A DNA stretch of 64,000 nt, from assembly GCA_963576735.1 (NCBI GenBank), contig OY755170.1:18646875-18710874 (forward strand). The letters are read 5' to 3'. Made by a program: the position numbers and the translations under genes. Within the stretch, counting starts at the first letter, position 1. Every line of letters begins with the position of its first letter. This DNA comes from Bedellia somnulentella. Taxonomy: Eukaryota; Arthropoda; Insecta; Lepidoptera; Bedelliidae. Below, one piece after another: positions 52,374 to 64,000 of this stretch. The notes under the pieces were generated by a model. The model did not search any database. It saw nothing but the letters and a program-made list of their open reading frames with translations, and had not been told where the DNA came from.

Positions 52374-52618
52374 CATACATACATATACTCACGGCTATAA
52401 ATCCCTAAAAGGGGTAGTCAGAACTGAGAAAATAGAAATTCCTCAGCCACTTTTGGAAGTTGAGTGGGGAAAAGATGGTAGAATAAAGGTTGTTGGTGAT
52501 GGGTCTCCAACCGCATCGCCCAAAAATCTCTTAAAAAGCCCCAAGTCCGTTAGTCGCCTCTTACGTACACCCACCGGAAGAAATGGGGTAGTGCTATCCT
52601 AAGCCGACACTACACAGC
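52374..52618 (-). repeat. (TATG)n-tailed SINE, near full length
   Basis: CATACATACATATACTCACG to CCTAAGCCGACACTACACAG. It is one of the cleanest copies and lies just past the Pdp stop, possibly in its 3'UTR. The open frame across it (52327-52602) is incidental. Confidence 0.88.
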
Positions 52619-52976
52619 TTATTTCCACTTATATGAATACTGAAATCAAAAGGGTTAACTCGGATTATATGTAGTTTTATGTCGTGGAAACATTGTTAAC
52701 ACCCAAAGAGCATATATTAAAGGAGAGTATAGTTTATTGGACATCTACCGAACATGTTTTTAATCCAGCAAATCTTTCCATTCTTGGGTTGTCTGGAAGA
52801 GATCGCTCTTAGTGATAAGACCGCCAGTTGTACTTTGGCTTTTGCACCGATCTTTTTTTTGTAATTCTTGTTTTTTTGTGATGTGCAATAAAGACTTATT
52901 ATTATTATTATAGCCAGAGTCTCTGAGTTAACAATTCCTCAGCCACTTTGCTGTTACTATGTGATAGTGAGAATGT

Positions 52977-53420
52977 TTATTTGGGTTTATATTTTGTTAG
53001 CATACGCCTAACCCAATTTTTATAGCAATTTTTCCATTCCGCCGCTGATATCTCATCTACAACCTTTTCAAACGCTGCGAGCGCATCTTCCGGCGATGAC
53101 AAATGTATTCCTTTGAGCTGGTTTTTATTTTTTGGGAACAAAAAGGATTCACATGGGTCTAATTCCGGTCTATAAGGTAGGTGGACCAAAGTTTTAAGAG
53201 GCGTACTATCGGCGCGGAGTGAGACGGCGTGTTGTCGTGGCGGAGCCCTGTGTTCGGTCGCTTTTTGTTCACAGCAGGAAAATCCTTCGGTAAGCATTTT
53301 GGTAGTGTACCACTTCGCAGTAATGCTACTTTGGTTCCGTAAGGGAATCGAGACCATAATCCCGTTAGAATAAAAAAATCTAGCGATTAAAATTTTTCCT
53401 TCGCTTCTGGATCGCTTCAC
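52977..53420 (-). pseudogene. Mariner transposase C-terminal relic
   Basis: 147 codons open on minus. The C-terminal part matches the end of insect mariner transposases: HLPYRPELDPCESFLFPKNK, then NQLKGIHLSSPEDALAAFEK, then WKNCYKNWVRRM. Where active mariners carry the third catalytic Asp (PCD), this copy has PCE, and the upstream catalytic region is scrambled. It is inactive. I could not place the terminal repeats. Confidence 0.85.
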
Positions 53421-54009
53421 TTTCGTTGGCGTCGGTTCGTTTTCAAAGGAATCGAGACCAAATCGTTGCTGTGAGACAATTGAATTTGATGATCGTCGAT
53501 ATTGGGGACAGAAGGTTTTTAGGCTAGTTAGTAATGAAAACTAGAGTTAATGTGAGAAAGCTCGTTGCGTGCAAGCTTTCCGATAGTCATAAAAAGGCCC
53601 GCGGAGGCGGCGTAGTCAGTGTAGGCGGGTTTTTGTCATTCCCGATATTTGTCATTATGATTTCGAAAAACAACTTTTGACAACCTGCAGGTAAGGGGAT
53701 TCATCAGGGGATATGCTTCTTCAGATTTTTGAAATCACTATACGGTTGTTTGCGTTGATCACTTGTTATAATCTTCAAAGCATTGATTTAAAATATAACT
53801 ATCCTACCTCTTTATGTGGGTGCAAGCAAGGGGAAATGACCTGGTCAAAATCTGAGTTAATCTGGGGTGTTTTAGTGAATGGCAGGTGACGTGGACTGCT
53901 ATAGCACCTTATCACCAATGATACTGATAATCTCAAAAAAGGCCAGATATTTAGAATTTAACATTTTTAAGCGACCTTTGAAAGATGAGTGGAGTAAATA
54001 TTAAAAAGT
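53421..54009. other. No supported feature
   Basis: It may include the 5' part of the mariner relic on its left side. The rest is not repeat-like to my eye and has no convincing ORF. Confidence 0.4.
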
Positions 54010-54145
54010 ACAGGATGATGGTATATGGGTTTTCAGCCATATTGCTCAACACCACTTAAAAGCCCCAAAATTCTAAGTCGTCTCTTATGACATCCACGGA
54101 AGAAATGTGTTAGTGTTACTCTGCAGCTTCAATACACTACATATT
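54010..54145 (-). repeat. (TATG)n-tailed SINE, degraded 5' half
   Basis: ATGGGTTTTCAGCCATATTG, then AAAAGCCCCAAAATTCTAAG, then TCGTCTCTTATGACATCCAC. Strongly diverged. Confidence 0.65.
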
Positions 54146-54213
54146 ACTTATTACATGCCAGCTATGACAATATATTAGGAATATATTATATATTTTATAT
54201 TATTTTTATTTCA

Positions 54214-54461
54214 TACATACATATATATACCCACGGCTATATTTCCCTAGAAGGGATAGCCAGAGCTAAGGAATTATAAATTCCTCAGCCACTTTTTGAA
54301 GTTGAGTGGGGAAAAGATGGTAAAATAAAGGTTTTTGGTGATGAGTCTCCAACTGCATCGCCCAAAAATCCAATAAAAAGCCCCAATACCCTTAGTCGCC
54401 TCTTACGACACCCATGGGTAGAAAGGGGTAGCGACATTCTAAGCCGGCACTACACGGCACA
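54214..54461 (-). repeat. (TATG)n-tailed SINE, near full length
   Basis: CATACATACATATATATACC, then CACGGCTAT, through to CTAAGCCGGCACTACACGGC. Well preserved. Confidence 0.86.
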
Positions 54462-54779
54462 TAGGTTATATTAGGAATATAGCTGAATATATCTATGTGA
54501 TAAAAAGGAGAATCAGTAAGCTCTCGAAAAGTTGTTTAGCTAAAGGAGTGATGCCGATGTCCGTGGTAGTAGGGGGGTCGGAGTGGCGAACTGTGGACGT
54601 CAATATAATGTGCAAAGTTTAATGATAGAACTTCCAAGGCCTGGTCCTGCTAGAAGGAACTTCCGGAAGGAAAATTACAGGGATGTGCGTCCTGTCAGCA
54701 GTACGCAATGTTGTGTGGATTTTCTATGGATATCTGAGGGTGTCCTAGCAATACCAGATTTTTGTGCGTAATGAAATTT

Positions 54780-55310
54780 GGCAGTATGTGTGGTTAATTT
54801 ATCATGGTTGTTAACGGTTTTAACGAATTATTTGTGGGAGGTATTGTTCAAGTTCGTTCGGAGCCAACTTAAAAGTGCATATTGCATTGCATGCATTCAT
54901 AAGAGCAGATTGTATACAGCAGAGATGAGCCTACAGAAAAGTATGTAATGTAAGGTTATGTGATCGTGTGAGAAATGACGTGGTCCGTGAAAGGTGCGGT
55001 GTGAAAGATAATATCACAAAAAAATGGAAAAAGGCATGTTGAGACTGGGCACATACAGAGGATAGATGACAGTAAATTGGTGAAAGAGATCTATAGAACC
55101 AATGTTACCACATTAATGTGGTAGTGTGAGTAGAGGACGACCACGGAGGACACACCTGGACCAAAAAGGCAGGCGTTCGAAGTATGAATATTCGTGAGAT
55201 AGTGTATTCGTACAAAACGGCCTGGTCTCTTTCACGTGACTACACTATGCAAGCAAAAGTCGATAGTCTCGGCCTACCCCAATTCGATATAATGGCGTGG
55301 CTATATACAT
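54780..55310 (+). mobile_element. LINE fragment nested in a tRNA-SINE copy
   Basis: 54785-54820 (TGTGTGGTTAATTTATCATG, GTTGTTAACGG) and 55197-55250 (GTGTATTCGTACAAAACGGC) both recur in order in the SINE at 63590-63900. Between them, about 54890-55190 is a mutated plus-strand copy of the LINE at 55535-56415 (for example GTGAAAGGTGCGGTGTGAAA, AGTAGAGGACGACCACGGAG). The LINE piece is full of stops. Confidence 0.7.
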
Positions 55311-55534
55311 GAATTAACTCCTAAGCAATCATATCGGTCTCGTGAGTTGTTCAAAGGTGGCGAGCGATTTAGTTGGCAATTTACCATTTCATTTTTCTTG
55401 AGCCAAACTTATGAGAGGGAATTTTGCCTTCCATTTATTCTAGGCGTAACTTTATGGCTATAACTTTAAAGTAGGATAGTAAAATATCTCTTCAGTAACT
55501 TTTTGGGATATGTCAGTTACTACTCCAATCATAC

Positions 55535-56420
55535 ATACATACATACATATTCTCACGCCGTTAGTTCCCATTGGGGTAGGCAGAGACTATCGATCGCAAC
55601 TTTGTACGATCCTGGCAAACCTCTCTAGCTTCATTCACATCCATCAATCTTTTCATACATGCTCTTTTATTCTTCGTACTTCGGACACCTGCCTTTTTGA
55701 GCACATTTTCTATTTGATCCAAATGTGTCCTCCGAGGTCGTCCTCTACTAACATTACCTTCCACATTGGCTCTATAGATCTCTTTTACCAATTTACTGTC
55801 ATCCATCCTCTCTATATGCCCAAACCATCTCAACATTCCTTTTTCTATCTTTCTTACAATATCATCTTTTACACCACACCTTTCACGAATCACGTCATTC
55901 CTCACATGATCACATAACCTCACATTACAAACTTTTCTGAGGGACCTCATTTCTATTGCATTCACTCTGCTTTCATGCTTCTTCTGCCACACCCAACATT
56001 CACTGCCATACATAAGCGTAGGAAAGAGGACAGCATCATGCACAGCCATTCGGGACTTTTCGGACACCGATTGACTAGACATGAGACTATCCAGTGCTCC
56101 ATTCACCGCATTACCCTTTTTTACTCTTCTTTCAATGTCATCATCACACTTTCCATCCCTAGTAAACAAACTTCCCGGATATATGAACTCTTTCACTTGT
56201 TCCACTTTCTTACCATTGATCTCAATCACGCATTCAGTCATATTCTCCTCTCTCTCAAAAACCATGGTTTTGGTTTTATCCACATTCACTCTCATTCCTT
56301 TGCTTTCAAACGACGCACATGCAATATTCATCATCTCTTGCAACTCTTCAACCGACGATGCAAGTAACACTTGGTCATCAGCATATAAGAGGCATTTGAT
56401 GACGAATCCACCCAATACTC
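55535..56420 (-). mobile_element. 5'-truncated LINE (RT-coding retrotransposon), minus strand
   Basis: The 3' end is AACGGCGTGAGAATATG(TATG)n at 55535-55560. An open frame of 284 codons (56415 down to 55561) reaches almost to the tail. The element is cut at the left side of its RT domain, as usual for LINE insertions. A tail of short simple repeats is reported for RTE-type LINEs, but the clade is not assigned with certainty. Confidence 0.85.
55561..56415 (-). CDS. LINE reverse transcriptase, C-terminal part
   Basis: Begins at about the catalytic motif (CLLYADDQVLLASSVEELQE, with the YADD core) and continues through the thumb (MRVNVDKTKTMVF; VKEFIYPGSLFTRDGKCDDD) to a C-terminal segment with RWFGHIERM and RGRPRRTHLDQIE, typical of lepidopteran non-LTR elements. 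284 codons are open with no stop, so the copy is fairly young, but it lacks the fingers, the first palm motifs and any endonuclease and so cannot act alone. The stated ATG is just the first in the remaining frame. Confidence 0.88.
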   Translation of the reverse strand: MGGFVIKCLLYADDQVLLASSVEELQEMMNIACASFESKGMRVNVDKTKTMVFEREENMTECVIEINGKKVEQVKEFIYPGSLFTRDGKCDDDIERRVKKGNAVNGALDSLMSSQSVSEKSRMAVHDAVLFPTLMYGSECWVWQKKHESRVNAIEMRSLRKVCNVRLCDHVRNDVIRERCGVKDDIVRKIEKGMLRWFGHIERMDDSKLVKEIYRANVEGNVSRGRPRRTHLDQIENVLKKAGVRSTKNKRACMKRLMDVNEAREVCQDRTKLRSIVSAYPNGN

Positions 56421-56551
56421 CAATCAGTTTCTACTGATACGGATATCGTAGTTGAGGGTTTGTTAATTTATTGGAACTACTAATATAGCTTCTTCCTGAG
56501 CCTTTTGGGTGACTGCCACTTCTTATGAGGCTTATTTTTATTAAAACCTAA

Positions 56552-56681
56552 AGTCTGATTTTTAATTCGAGTCAGTAAAATGACAGGTGCAACTGTCACT
56601 GATACATCTTTTTGTATGTATCAGTGACAGTTAGTGACAGTTGCACCTGTCATTTTACTGACTCGAATTAAAAATCAGACT
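56552..56681. repeat. Nearly perfect 130-bp palindrome (foldback element)
   Basis: AGTCTGATTTTTAATTCGAG and the following 36 bp are repeated as the exact complement on the right side, ending CGAATTAAAAATCAGACT at 56681. The right arm alone has a 10-bp internal duplication (TGACAGTTAG). The arm match is otherwise exact, suggesting a recent origin or gene conversion between arms. Confidence 0.9.
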
Positions 56682-56689
56682 ATATACCG

Positions 56690-56800
56690 TGGTTAAGGTC
56701 AGATGGATGAGCTCAGTTCCGGTCCGACCCTTATGGCGGTCTTTGGGAGGCTTATCTCTAGCAGTTGACGGCATGTGATTATGATGATGATGATGACGAA
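56690..56800 (-). repeat. Lepidopteran dispersed repeat fragment ending in (GAT)n
   Basis: GTGGTTAAGGTCAGATGGAT, CCGGTCCGACCCTTATGGCG, then ATGATGATGATGATGACG. It may be the minus-strand counterpart of the CATCATCAACC repeat at 41669. It abuts the presumed Frq polyadenylation site. Confidence 0.5.
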
Positions 56801-57159
56801 TAAAACAACATTTTAACGGAGTTTTATTTAATAGGTAATAAATAATTTACATCGAAAATTGTGTAGACTAGCAGAAAACAAGCAGTAGTGTATTTACATT
56901 TATGAAAGATGTACAGTGTACAGGTTGATAGAATAAGAAACATTTATATAATTCAATATTATTGAGGAAACAGATGACAATGTTTTTATTATTAGGTTAT
57001 ATTATAGTGGACACATTTACTGCTCATCATTATATTTAAATTGAGTTAACTATAGAACAAATTTATGTTTCACAAGATGAAGAATGCGAGAGGTATGAGA
57101 CGTGATATTCATTAGAGCGACTTGCAGCTAAACATGATGATTCTTGAATTTAAAAGTAA

Positions 57160-57318
57160 GGCATTCGTATGGGGTGTGTGAAAATCATTATTTGTAATGA
57201 TTAGATACTCGTAGGCACAATATTAAATGCAAATATTTACAGCAATATTGTTCGAGTACCATTAATCCGCGAATCGCGCACGGTATTATACCGTGTTACA
57301 ATATGAAAATTACTCACT
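57160..57318 (-). repeat. Direct repeat copy 1 in Frq 3'UTR
   Basis: About 158 bp, from GGCATTCGTATGGGGTGTGT to CAATATGAAAATTACTCAC. It includes the perfect palindrome CACGGTATTATACCGTG (57279-57295). It is about 90% like copy 2 at 58218. Confidence 0.85.
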
Positions 57319-58217
57319 CATTCAATATTACTTTGTCATAAATCAGATCGTAGGGAAATCGTCTCAATATTGTCTCAGATATATTATAGTAGCAACAGAA
57401 TAGTCTCAAAGGAAATAAAAGAGAAAAATTGACTTTTCATCAAAAGTTTTCGAAAAATAAGACACTTATGCCCTCCATTTTTTCTAATTTTAAAAGATTA
57501 TAGGGATTTCTTTACGGTGTGTTTGACGATCTGTCTTTACTCAGGAAAGTATTTGTAAAATATTTTCAACAGTTGATCTGGTAACGGTTTAAATATGAAA
57601 TGTTTAATATGAATTATTTAACGAAAATTTAATTGAATAGGTTTCAATACTTCAAGTACTGAAACCTATTTTAATCACAAAGGAGAATTTAATTAAATAT
57701 AAATCTATCTTTTCAAAGTAATCAAACAAAGAAGTAACGCAAGATTACTACAAAGAGGAACGATATTCTTGTACACAAGTAACAAATATACTTTGTAACT
57801 TGGATTATGTAGAACAATGAGTAATTTATGATTAAAAACTGGTAGATACGATAAAATAATGATTTCCGTTTTTTTTAACCAATGGCATAAATGATTTTAG
57901 GCATTTCCTCTCCCGCAATCACTTCCATTCTTATCAGAAATTTGGATGCGAAAAGAAGAAGTATTTATGATATAAAGTGAGTTGAGCATAGACCTCTTAT
58001 ATAAAAGTATTCAATATACCAGAATTGACAGCGTAATTACAGCATATGATATATATTATTAAAATGTCCTGATAGATTTGAGGCGCCGGAAAATATTAAA
58101 ATACTTCACTGACATTGATTATTCGAAACAAGCTTGCACATAATTAATAAGGTTTAAATTAATAAAATCCATTTGAATCTGTAGTTGATTAGCGTTTTTT
58201 AATGATGAAAAAAGTTA

Positions 58218-58375
58218 GGTATTCGTATGGGGTGGGTGACAATCATTATTTGTAATGATTAGATACTCGTAGGCACAATATTAGATGCAAATATTTACAG
58301 CAATATTGTTCGAGTACCATTAATCCGCTTATCGCGCACGGTATAATACCGCGTTACAATATGAAAATCACTCAC
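58218..58375 (-). repeat. Direct repeat copy 2 in Frq 3'UTR
   Basis: Same order as copy 1. The palindrome (58337-58353) is CACGGTATAATACCGCG; on the minus strand, the sense strand of Frq, the single changed position becomes a G-U pair, so an RNA stem of seven pairs is kept. Confidence 0.85.
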
Positions 58376-61256
58376 GCAACCTAAATTAGTTTTTCATTAA
58401 AATCATTATGGTAGATGTATATTTTAATATTTTTTGACGCCCTCATTAAGCCTGATACTAGATCTACAAACGCACACAAGAGAAAAATCTACAACAATAT
58501 TAACAACCATCTACAGATGAGAACTATAATAATTGCAGCGGTTTAATTTTATGAAAATATGTCATAAAATAAGTAGATTATAAATTATCTAATAATAAAA
58601 GTCGTGTGATGTATACTTTGTACCATTAATAACAAAGCATAAGAAAACTTAATTTTGAATATCGTGAGCACAAATTATATCTTCTAAACTGTTTTAACGA
58701 AGTTTTTTAAATAAAAGAAGAAAGACATATATTCATTATTATAAAATTTTGGTAATAATAAATTCTTGGAATAGTTATTGAACTAATATTTAGGGTGATG
58801 AAATAACAGAGCACATAGGTGAATAATTAGTTGTCTTTTCAAATAATCTAATAGAAAAGCTTAATTAGTATCCATACAGACTCCGCTAATTGACTAGTAA
58901 CAAATAAGACTATTATCACAATTTAAAAAGAAATACTCTTTAGTAAAGAAAATTTAGATATTGTAGAAAAAATATAAGATTTTTATCAACATGATTTAGT
59001 TAGGAGCTCACTGTCTTAAAAAAGCTTTCAATAGGGATGAAATAAAGTTATAATACTGGTACACATTCTGAATAACATGTAAACATGTCAAATAAATTAA
59101 ACTTCAATTAAAATATATGATATAATCAAGAGGGGTTACTTTACTTTTATAAGGTTTTACTATCGACGGAACTAAATTCAGTAGTATATTTTGTATTTGA
59201 GATTTTTGGAGAGTCTTTTTAAAAGTCTTGGTAAGTAATTTGTTAATTTAATTGGTTTGCGTAAAACATACATTAGACAACAAACAATGACTCTTGGTAA
59301 TTGGTTTAGAACGATTTGTGACTGAACTAACTTAGTAAACTATTTAAAGAAAGTATCGATACAAATGAAAACATTAAATTATATTGAATGATGAATACCT
59401 ACTTTTGCAAATAATACACAATGAAAGTAATCACTTATCTAATAAATGACACGCTTTTATAATATCCTTATAAAATATAGTGTTACATAAATAATTTTTA
59501 TCATTACACATAGAATTATAATAATTTAAATGTCAATCTTATCGAGACTCACTTATCAATTTATATCCTACTTATATTTTAGTACCTCCACATGTTAAAC
59601 CTCGAAGATCCACTTATACAGAAATATACTTTCTTACTAACACAACTTAATGTGCTTATCAATATGCTCTTATATGACCCCGTGTTGGTTCCTCTGAGTC
59701 TAACGTGTAGGGGCACTATTCATCATTCGTTACAAAGATTTTAAAATATTATCAACATCAACTCTTATACATAGTTACATCATATTCATAAGTTTCCCAT
59801 AGTTTTATCGACTATATTTTCCAGAAAAGTAATATTTGTCGAGAAAATCGTTGGTGCAAGTAGGATTTGTGTCAGTGACAATGGAATATTTCATCCATGT
59901 CAGACATGACAAATAAGCTACTCTTTTATCTTCACGAAAACATATTAAAGAGGCCCTACGTCCACTGTAAAACTCTTACTGCCGCACAGCGCGAGCCACA
60001 ACAATATATTTGAAACACCAACTATGCTGTCCCAACCTCTTTGTGTGTATCAGAGTATGTTCTTAACAAACCATTTCAATATTTTCTTATATATTGTGGA
60101 CGCAGTTCCTAATAATGATTCACCGCAGCTCACTTCTTTCCGCAGAGATTCGATCTTTCCTCGTAACTAATCAATGGGCCTAATTAACGGAACGTAGGGT
60201 CAAATTTGAATAATTATTTATATGATTAAGGATTGTAAATACCTCAATATTATTTACCGTGTCAAATATTAAAATATATTGTCTTAAATTCAAAGCTTTT
60301 TAATGGGGCACAACACTTAGAAACCTAAATTTTTAACAATAACAGTAATAAGTTACAAAATATGTGTTATAGGTTATAAAATCGCTGCAATGTTAAATTC
60401 ATAGTAAATATATATTTTAAGCACCCTTCTCTGAGTAAAGGTCGCACTGTACCTTATCGCTGCAAACATTTTAAGTAAATAGGTACACATTTCGAATAAT
60501 TAAATCTAATATAAATAACATCCATTTAATATACTCTAAGAGATTTAAAAAGTACACACAAATTAATTATAAGTTAGCCTTTATAGGCCTCTCGCTCGAT
60601 TAAGCTGAAATATGGGTTGGCAGAAGTAACAAACTTGCGGAAAGGTAAATGGGTAGGTAGGTACTGAAGATGTAAAGCTGCATATTATAAGAGCTTTTTA
60701 AGCATGAAGTATAATAATTTTGAATAGTATGAGTAAACCAGAAATACAATAATATAACAGTCCCCACAGCATACAGCAATATTATATAATATGCCCATTT
60801 GATTTATTCTATCCATATGGTTCCGCTCATTTCAGATTCCTTTGCTGACGATTACTGATAAGTATGCAAAGATTTTCCCGTTGATAATAATGATATGGAA
60901 ATTATTTGAAGGCAATCTGAATAGCGTGATATTTCCCAAAAGTAAACAGAATTCCCATTCCCAAGTTCTTTGCATGGGTTCGTTCATTGGGAATCATGAT
61001 GTTTAATTACTTGTAAAAAAATCTTACTTATTCAGATTGCACTCGATTTACGTCTGCTAGGTTGGCTGGAGGTAAATTTGAGAATAATGCGAATTACATT
61101 CTTGATTTGATAATGGTATTTTAAACAGGTTACATTTGTGAAAACCGGGTTTAGGAAATAGGCTGAAAAAGTTGAATGCTCGGAAAGGTTTTGACCAGTC
61201 GATAGTTTATGGTGTATTTAGGAGAAGGTGAAATCGGGCGAGAGTATGGCGGTTGA

Positions 61257-64000
61257 TTAATCACCCCCAAGAGACAGAGCCTGGACAATGCGCGGGTCAG
61301 CCTTGCTGCCTTCGCGGAACTCTTCCAGCGTCAGACGATCGTCGTGGTTTTTGTCCATCTGGTCGAAGATCTTGTCGACACGCTTTTGAGGCGTGTTTTC
61401 GTCCTCCGGCTGCGGTTGTTGACCCTGAAATATTACCAAAAGTACAATAAAGAAAATATCTTATCATTACATTATAAGAATAGAGGGGAAACAAGAGAGT
61501 GATTAAAATATCCTCGAGACATTGGAATAAAATGACAATTCGGTATGCAAAGTTTTGTTTTTTAACATATAAAAATCTTAAGGATAGTATATTGCTGTGT
61601 AGTTTCGGCTTAGAATAGCACTATCCCATTTCTTCCCGTGGGTGTACGTAAGAAGCGACTAAGGGTATTGGGGCTTTTAAGGGTTTTTTGGGCGATGCGG
61701 TTGGAGACCCATCACCAAACAACACTATTATACCATCTTTTCCCCTCTCAAATTCCAAAAGTGGCTGAGGCATTTTCAATTCTTCAGCTCTGGCTACCCC
61801 TTTTAGGTATTTATAGCCGTGAGTATATGTATGTATGTATGTGTAGTATTATGAATTTAAAATTAAGTCACTTATTTAAACACCACCAATACCATTTCGC
61901 TAGTGGGTACTTAAAAACGTATGTCAACGTTCCTTTCCTAGCGAGGAAAATTTTCGTAAAGCAAGTCAATGAAAATATATATTTTTCATCAATTACTCAC
62001 AAAGTTATAAATGCCTAAATATCTTAACTTGTACGTTCAGTTCAATTTGATTGATATTGATTTGACTATTTATAGGTGTAATAAGTTTAATACGAAGTGT
62101 AGAAATTTGGTATGCGATGTTTTTTTTATAGCAAGCACAAAAATAAAAGACTTATTTGAATATTTTTCAATTCAAATCTATACTATACTATTATACTATT
62201 AATATTATAAAGCTGAAGAGTTTGTTTGTTTGAACGCTAGGATCTCAGGAACTACCCAATCAAATTGAAAAATTCTTTTTGTGTTAGATAGTCCATTTAT
62301 TGAGGAAGGTTTTAGGCTATATATCATCACGCTGCGACCAACAGGAGCCAACTATCAGCGAATAATGTTGGAAAAACGGGGATAATTATTCATACTAAGG
62401 CTTCCGTTGTGTGCGCTGCGTAAACGGTTTAAGTTACCCAAAAAAAATGTGCTTAAGAATTATTTCTCTTTAAATGATCTAAAAAAATGCCCGGGACAGT
62501 ATATGTCTAACTTTTAAGTTTCACTTATTATAACCATTTTTATGGTAAATAAATTTGGTCGAATTTAATGCATAATTGCCATAATGTTTTATTGTTGTTG
62601 AGAAAGAGTATTTAATTAAGAACAAAATTGTCCTTGACATCACTTAATTTAAATAAACATCTTAGAAAATAATATAATTTTAAAATTACTCCGTAACAAA
62701 ATTTGCACGCGTGCATGAAGCGCAAGACAAGAAGCTTATGTTTAAGCCTAATCAAATCCTATTAATATTATAAATGTGAAAGTTTAGATGTTTGTGTATT
62801 TGTAGCTAAATGAAGACTAATTCACAGACGCATTTAAAATTAAATTCACAGGAAGTCAGATAATGATCTAAATAACACAATAGGACACTTTATATCCCAG
62901 AAAAATTAAGAGATTAGTAAATTTTCTTAAAAAATGGTTTAATAGACTAACTGACTAAGAATCCATGCTCAGCCTAAACTACTATACTTATAAACTTAAA
63001 ACTTATAAAGTAAAAAATTTGTGAGGACACTATGAAAAACACCTTTTTTCTCATCGCATGACAGAGACCCTCAACAGGTCAGTTAAATATTTCAGTTTGA
63101 CAACGTGAAAGTCTACACTTTTGACAGTACGAAGTCTGTGGGGTCAGCTAGTTAATATTATAAATGTGAAATTTTAGATGTTTGTAGCTAAATGAAGACC
63201 AATTCACAGAACATATTTAAAATAAAATTTACAGGAAGCCAGATAATGATCCCAATTAACACAATAGGACACTTTTTATCCCAGAAAAATTAAGAGATCA
63301 ATAAATTTTCTTAAAAAATGGTGAAACAGACTAACTGACTAAGAATCAATGCTCAGCCAAAACTACTATACTTATAAACTTAAAATTTATAAAGTGAAAA
63401 AAAATGTGAGGACACTATGAAAAACACCTTTTTTCTCATCCCATGACAGAGACCCTCAACAGGTCAGTTAAATATTTCAGTTTGACAACGTGAAAGTCTA
63501 CACTTTTGACAGTACGAAGTCTGTGGGGTCAGCTAGTAAATAATATTTTTTACAGTTTTTTTTAAATGTTACGTCATCTATCGCACATACGACATGATAG
63601 TCCAGTGGGTAGAACACCCGCCCGAAACAGAAGGGCGTGAGTTCCAATCCTGGGTCGGGCCTACACCAATTTGTCTTTTCTAAAGTCATATGTGTGGTTA
63701 ATTTATCATGGTTGTTAACGGTGAGGGAAAACATCGTGAGGAAACCCACATGGCTGAGTTGTTACTTAGTCATGTGACAGTGTATTCGTACAAAACGGCG
63801 ATAGGCCTGCCCCCTATCACGTGGTGCACTGTCTAAGCAAAACGTGGGTACCCGTGCGAAATAATGGTTTTGTGCTATCTGATGGACCCAGTGATTCATC
63901 TAAATCCATGTACAGTATAAATCAACTTACCACCATTTGGTAGATCGCGTCCACTATGTTGTACATCTCGTCTCGAGTGATGTAGCCGTCGTTATCAACG
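61257..64000 (-). CDS. Frq: Frequenin (neuronal calcium sensor 1), last two coding exons, partial
   Basis: Exon 61257-61424 (56 codons with stop TAA) and exon 63931-64000, which continues past the window edge, join in phase 0 (YQMV|GQQPQ). The right exon is EF-hand 3 ([20 protein letters not shown]). The left exon holds [20 protein letters not shown], then EF-hand 4 and the tail [18 protein letters not shown], diagnostic of frequenin. The protein is a myristoylated EF-hand calcium sensor in neurons that tunes synaptic release and phosphatidylinositol 4-kinase; the N-terminal half is outside the window. Odd point: the EF-4 loop reads [12 protein letters not shown], with Asp where the loop usually has Gly at position 6. 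A long repeat-poor 3'UTR follows. Confidence 0.93.
61593..61843 (+). repeat. (TATG)n-tailed SINE in Frq terminal intron
   Basis: GCTGTGTAGTTTCGGCTTAG to GCCGTGAGTATATG(TATG)n. Near full length, antisense to Frq. The open frame crossing it (61638-62018) is incidental. Confidence 0.87.
62180..63536. mobile_element. Helitron-like repeat with two tandem about 390-bp units
   Basis: Starts TCTATACTA-TACTATTATAC with AAAGCTGAAGAGTTTGTTTG, a phrase common at Helitron-like 5' ends in Lepidoptera. Units 62761-63151 and 63152-63536 are about 90% alike, each beginning TTAATATTATAAATGTGAAA and ending GTGGGGTCAGCTAG. CTAG before T fits a Helitron 3' terminus. There is no ORF. Confidence 0.6.
63590..63900 (+). 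repeat. tRNA-derived SINE in Frq terminal intron
   Basis: A-box-like TAGTCCAGTGGG (63598-63609) and B-box-like GAGTTCCAATCC (63639-63650) with tRNA-like spacing, then a body containing TGTGTGGTTAATTTATCATG and GTGTATTCGTACAAAACGGC shared with 54780-55310. It is antisense to Frq. The acceptor stem does not close, so it is not a tRNA gene. Confidence 0.75.

Larger units (their letters stand above)
56823..61256 (-). other. Probable long 3'UTR of Frequenin
   Basis: From the Frq stop to AATAAA (minus) at 56823-56828, about 4.4 kb of AT-rich DNA without SINE, LINE or MITE that I can recognise, apart from one internal direct repeat (57160 and 58218). No protein-like ORF lies within it. The extent is inferred. 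Confidence 0.55.

Overview
The window reads as a nuclear genome segment from a lepidopteran insect (moth or butterfly). It is AT-rich. The genes are split by GT-AG introns and encode clearly insect-type proteins. Introns and intergenic DNA are packed with dispersed repeats of lepidopteran character: tRNA-derived SINEs, a second SINE ending in (TATG)n, LINE fragments, mariner and hAT relics, Helitron-like tails and foldback MITEs. No bacterial, CRISPR or viral features were seen.

Four protein genes were reconstructed by joining exons by hand. (1) A BTBD8-like double-BTB protein on + (start 6743, stop 19781; 11 exons; 5,412 nt, 1,803 codons plus stop). (2) Vap33/VAPB, an ER membrane contact-site protein, on - (start 42446, stop 31576; 7 exons; 247 aa). 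(3) Mitochondrial pyruvate dehydrogenase phosphatase on + (start 47273, stop 52073; 4 exons; 501 aa). (4) The 3' end of Frequenin/NCS-1 on - (last two coding exons, 61257-64000), which runs off the right edge. Splice phases close exactly for genes 1-3. Vap33 and Pdp are divergently oriented; BTBD8/Vap33 and Pdp/Frq are convergent pairs. Vap33 and Frq appear to carry repeat-poor 3'UTRs of about 5.0 and 4.4 kb.

Layout: 1-2 kb holds unassigned coding-like sequence on -. 2.0-6.2 kb is a nested transposon block. At its core is a 3,062-bp element (2481-5542) with 26-bp inverted ends, ACCT on both sides, eight copies of the 10-mer CAGTCCCCTG and one basic, Cys/His-containing ORF broken by a single stop. 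It does not match a DNA-transposon superfamily I can name and is the best candidate for something undescribed. 6.7-23 kb is BTBD8. 23-26.5 kb is a repeat graveyard that includes a MITE with an exact 8-bp duplication and a second copy of its target site elsewhere in the window. 26.6-42.4 kb is Vap33, with SINEs, an internally deleted hAT-like element and foldbacks in its introns. 42.7-44.7 kb is a decayed hAT with a perfect 8-bp duplication, lying between Vap33 and Pdp. 47.3-52.1 kb is Pdp. 52.3-56.8 kb holds SINEs, a mariner relic and two inverted copies of one LINE. 56.8-64 kb is Frq with its long 3'UTR, more repeats and two tandem Helitron-like units.

The genes do not form an operon or pathway. 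BTBD8, Vap33 and Frq act in membrane trafficking or synaptic function in other animals, while Pdp is metabolic. All functional calls come from recognising protein sequence by eye; no database search was possible.
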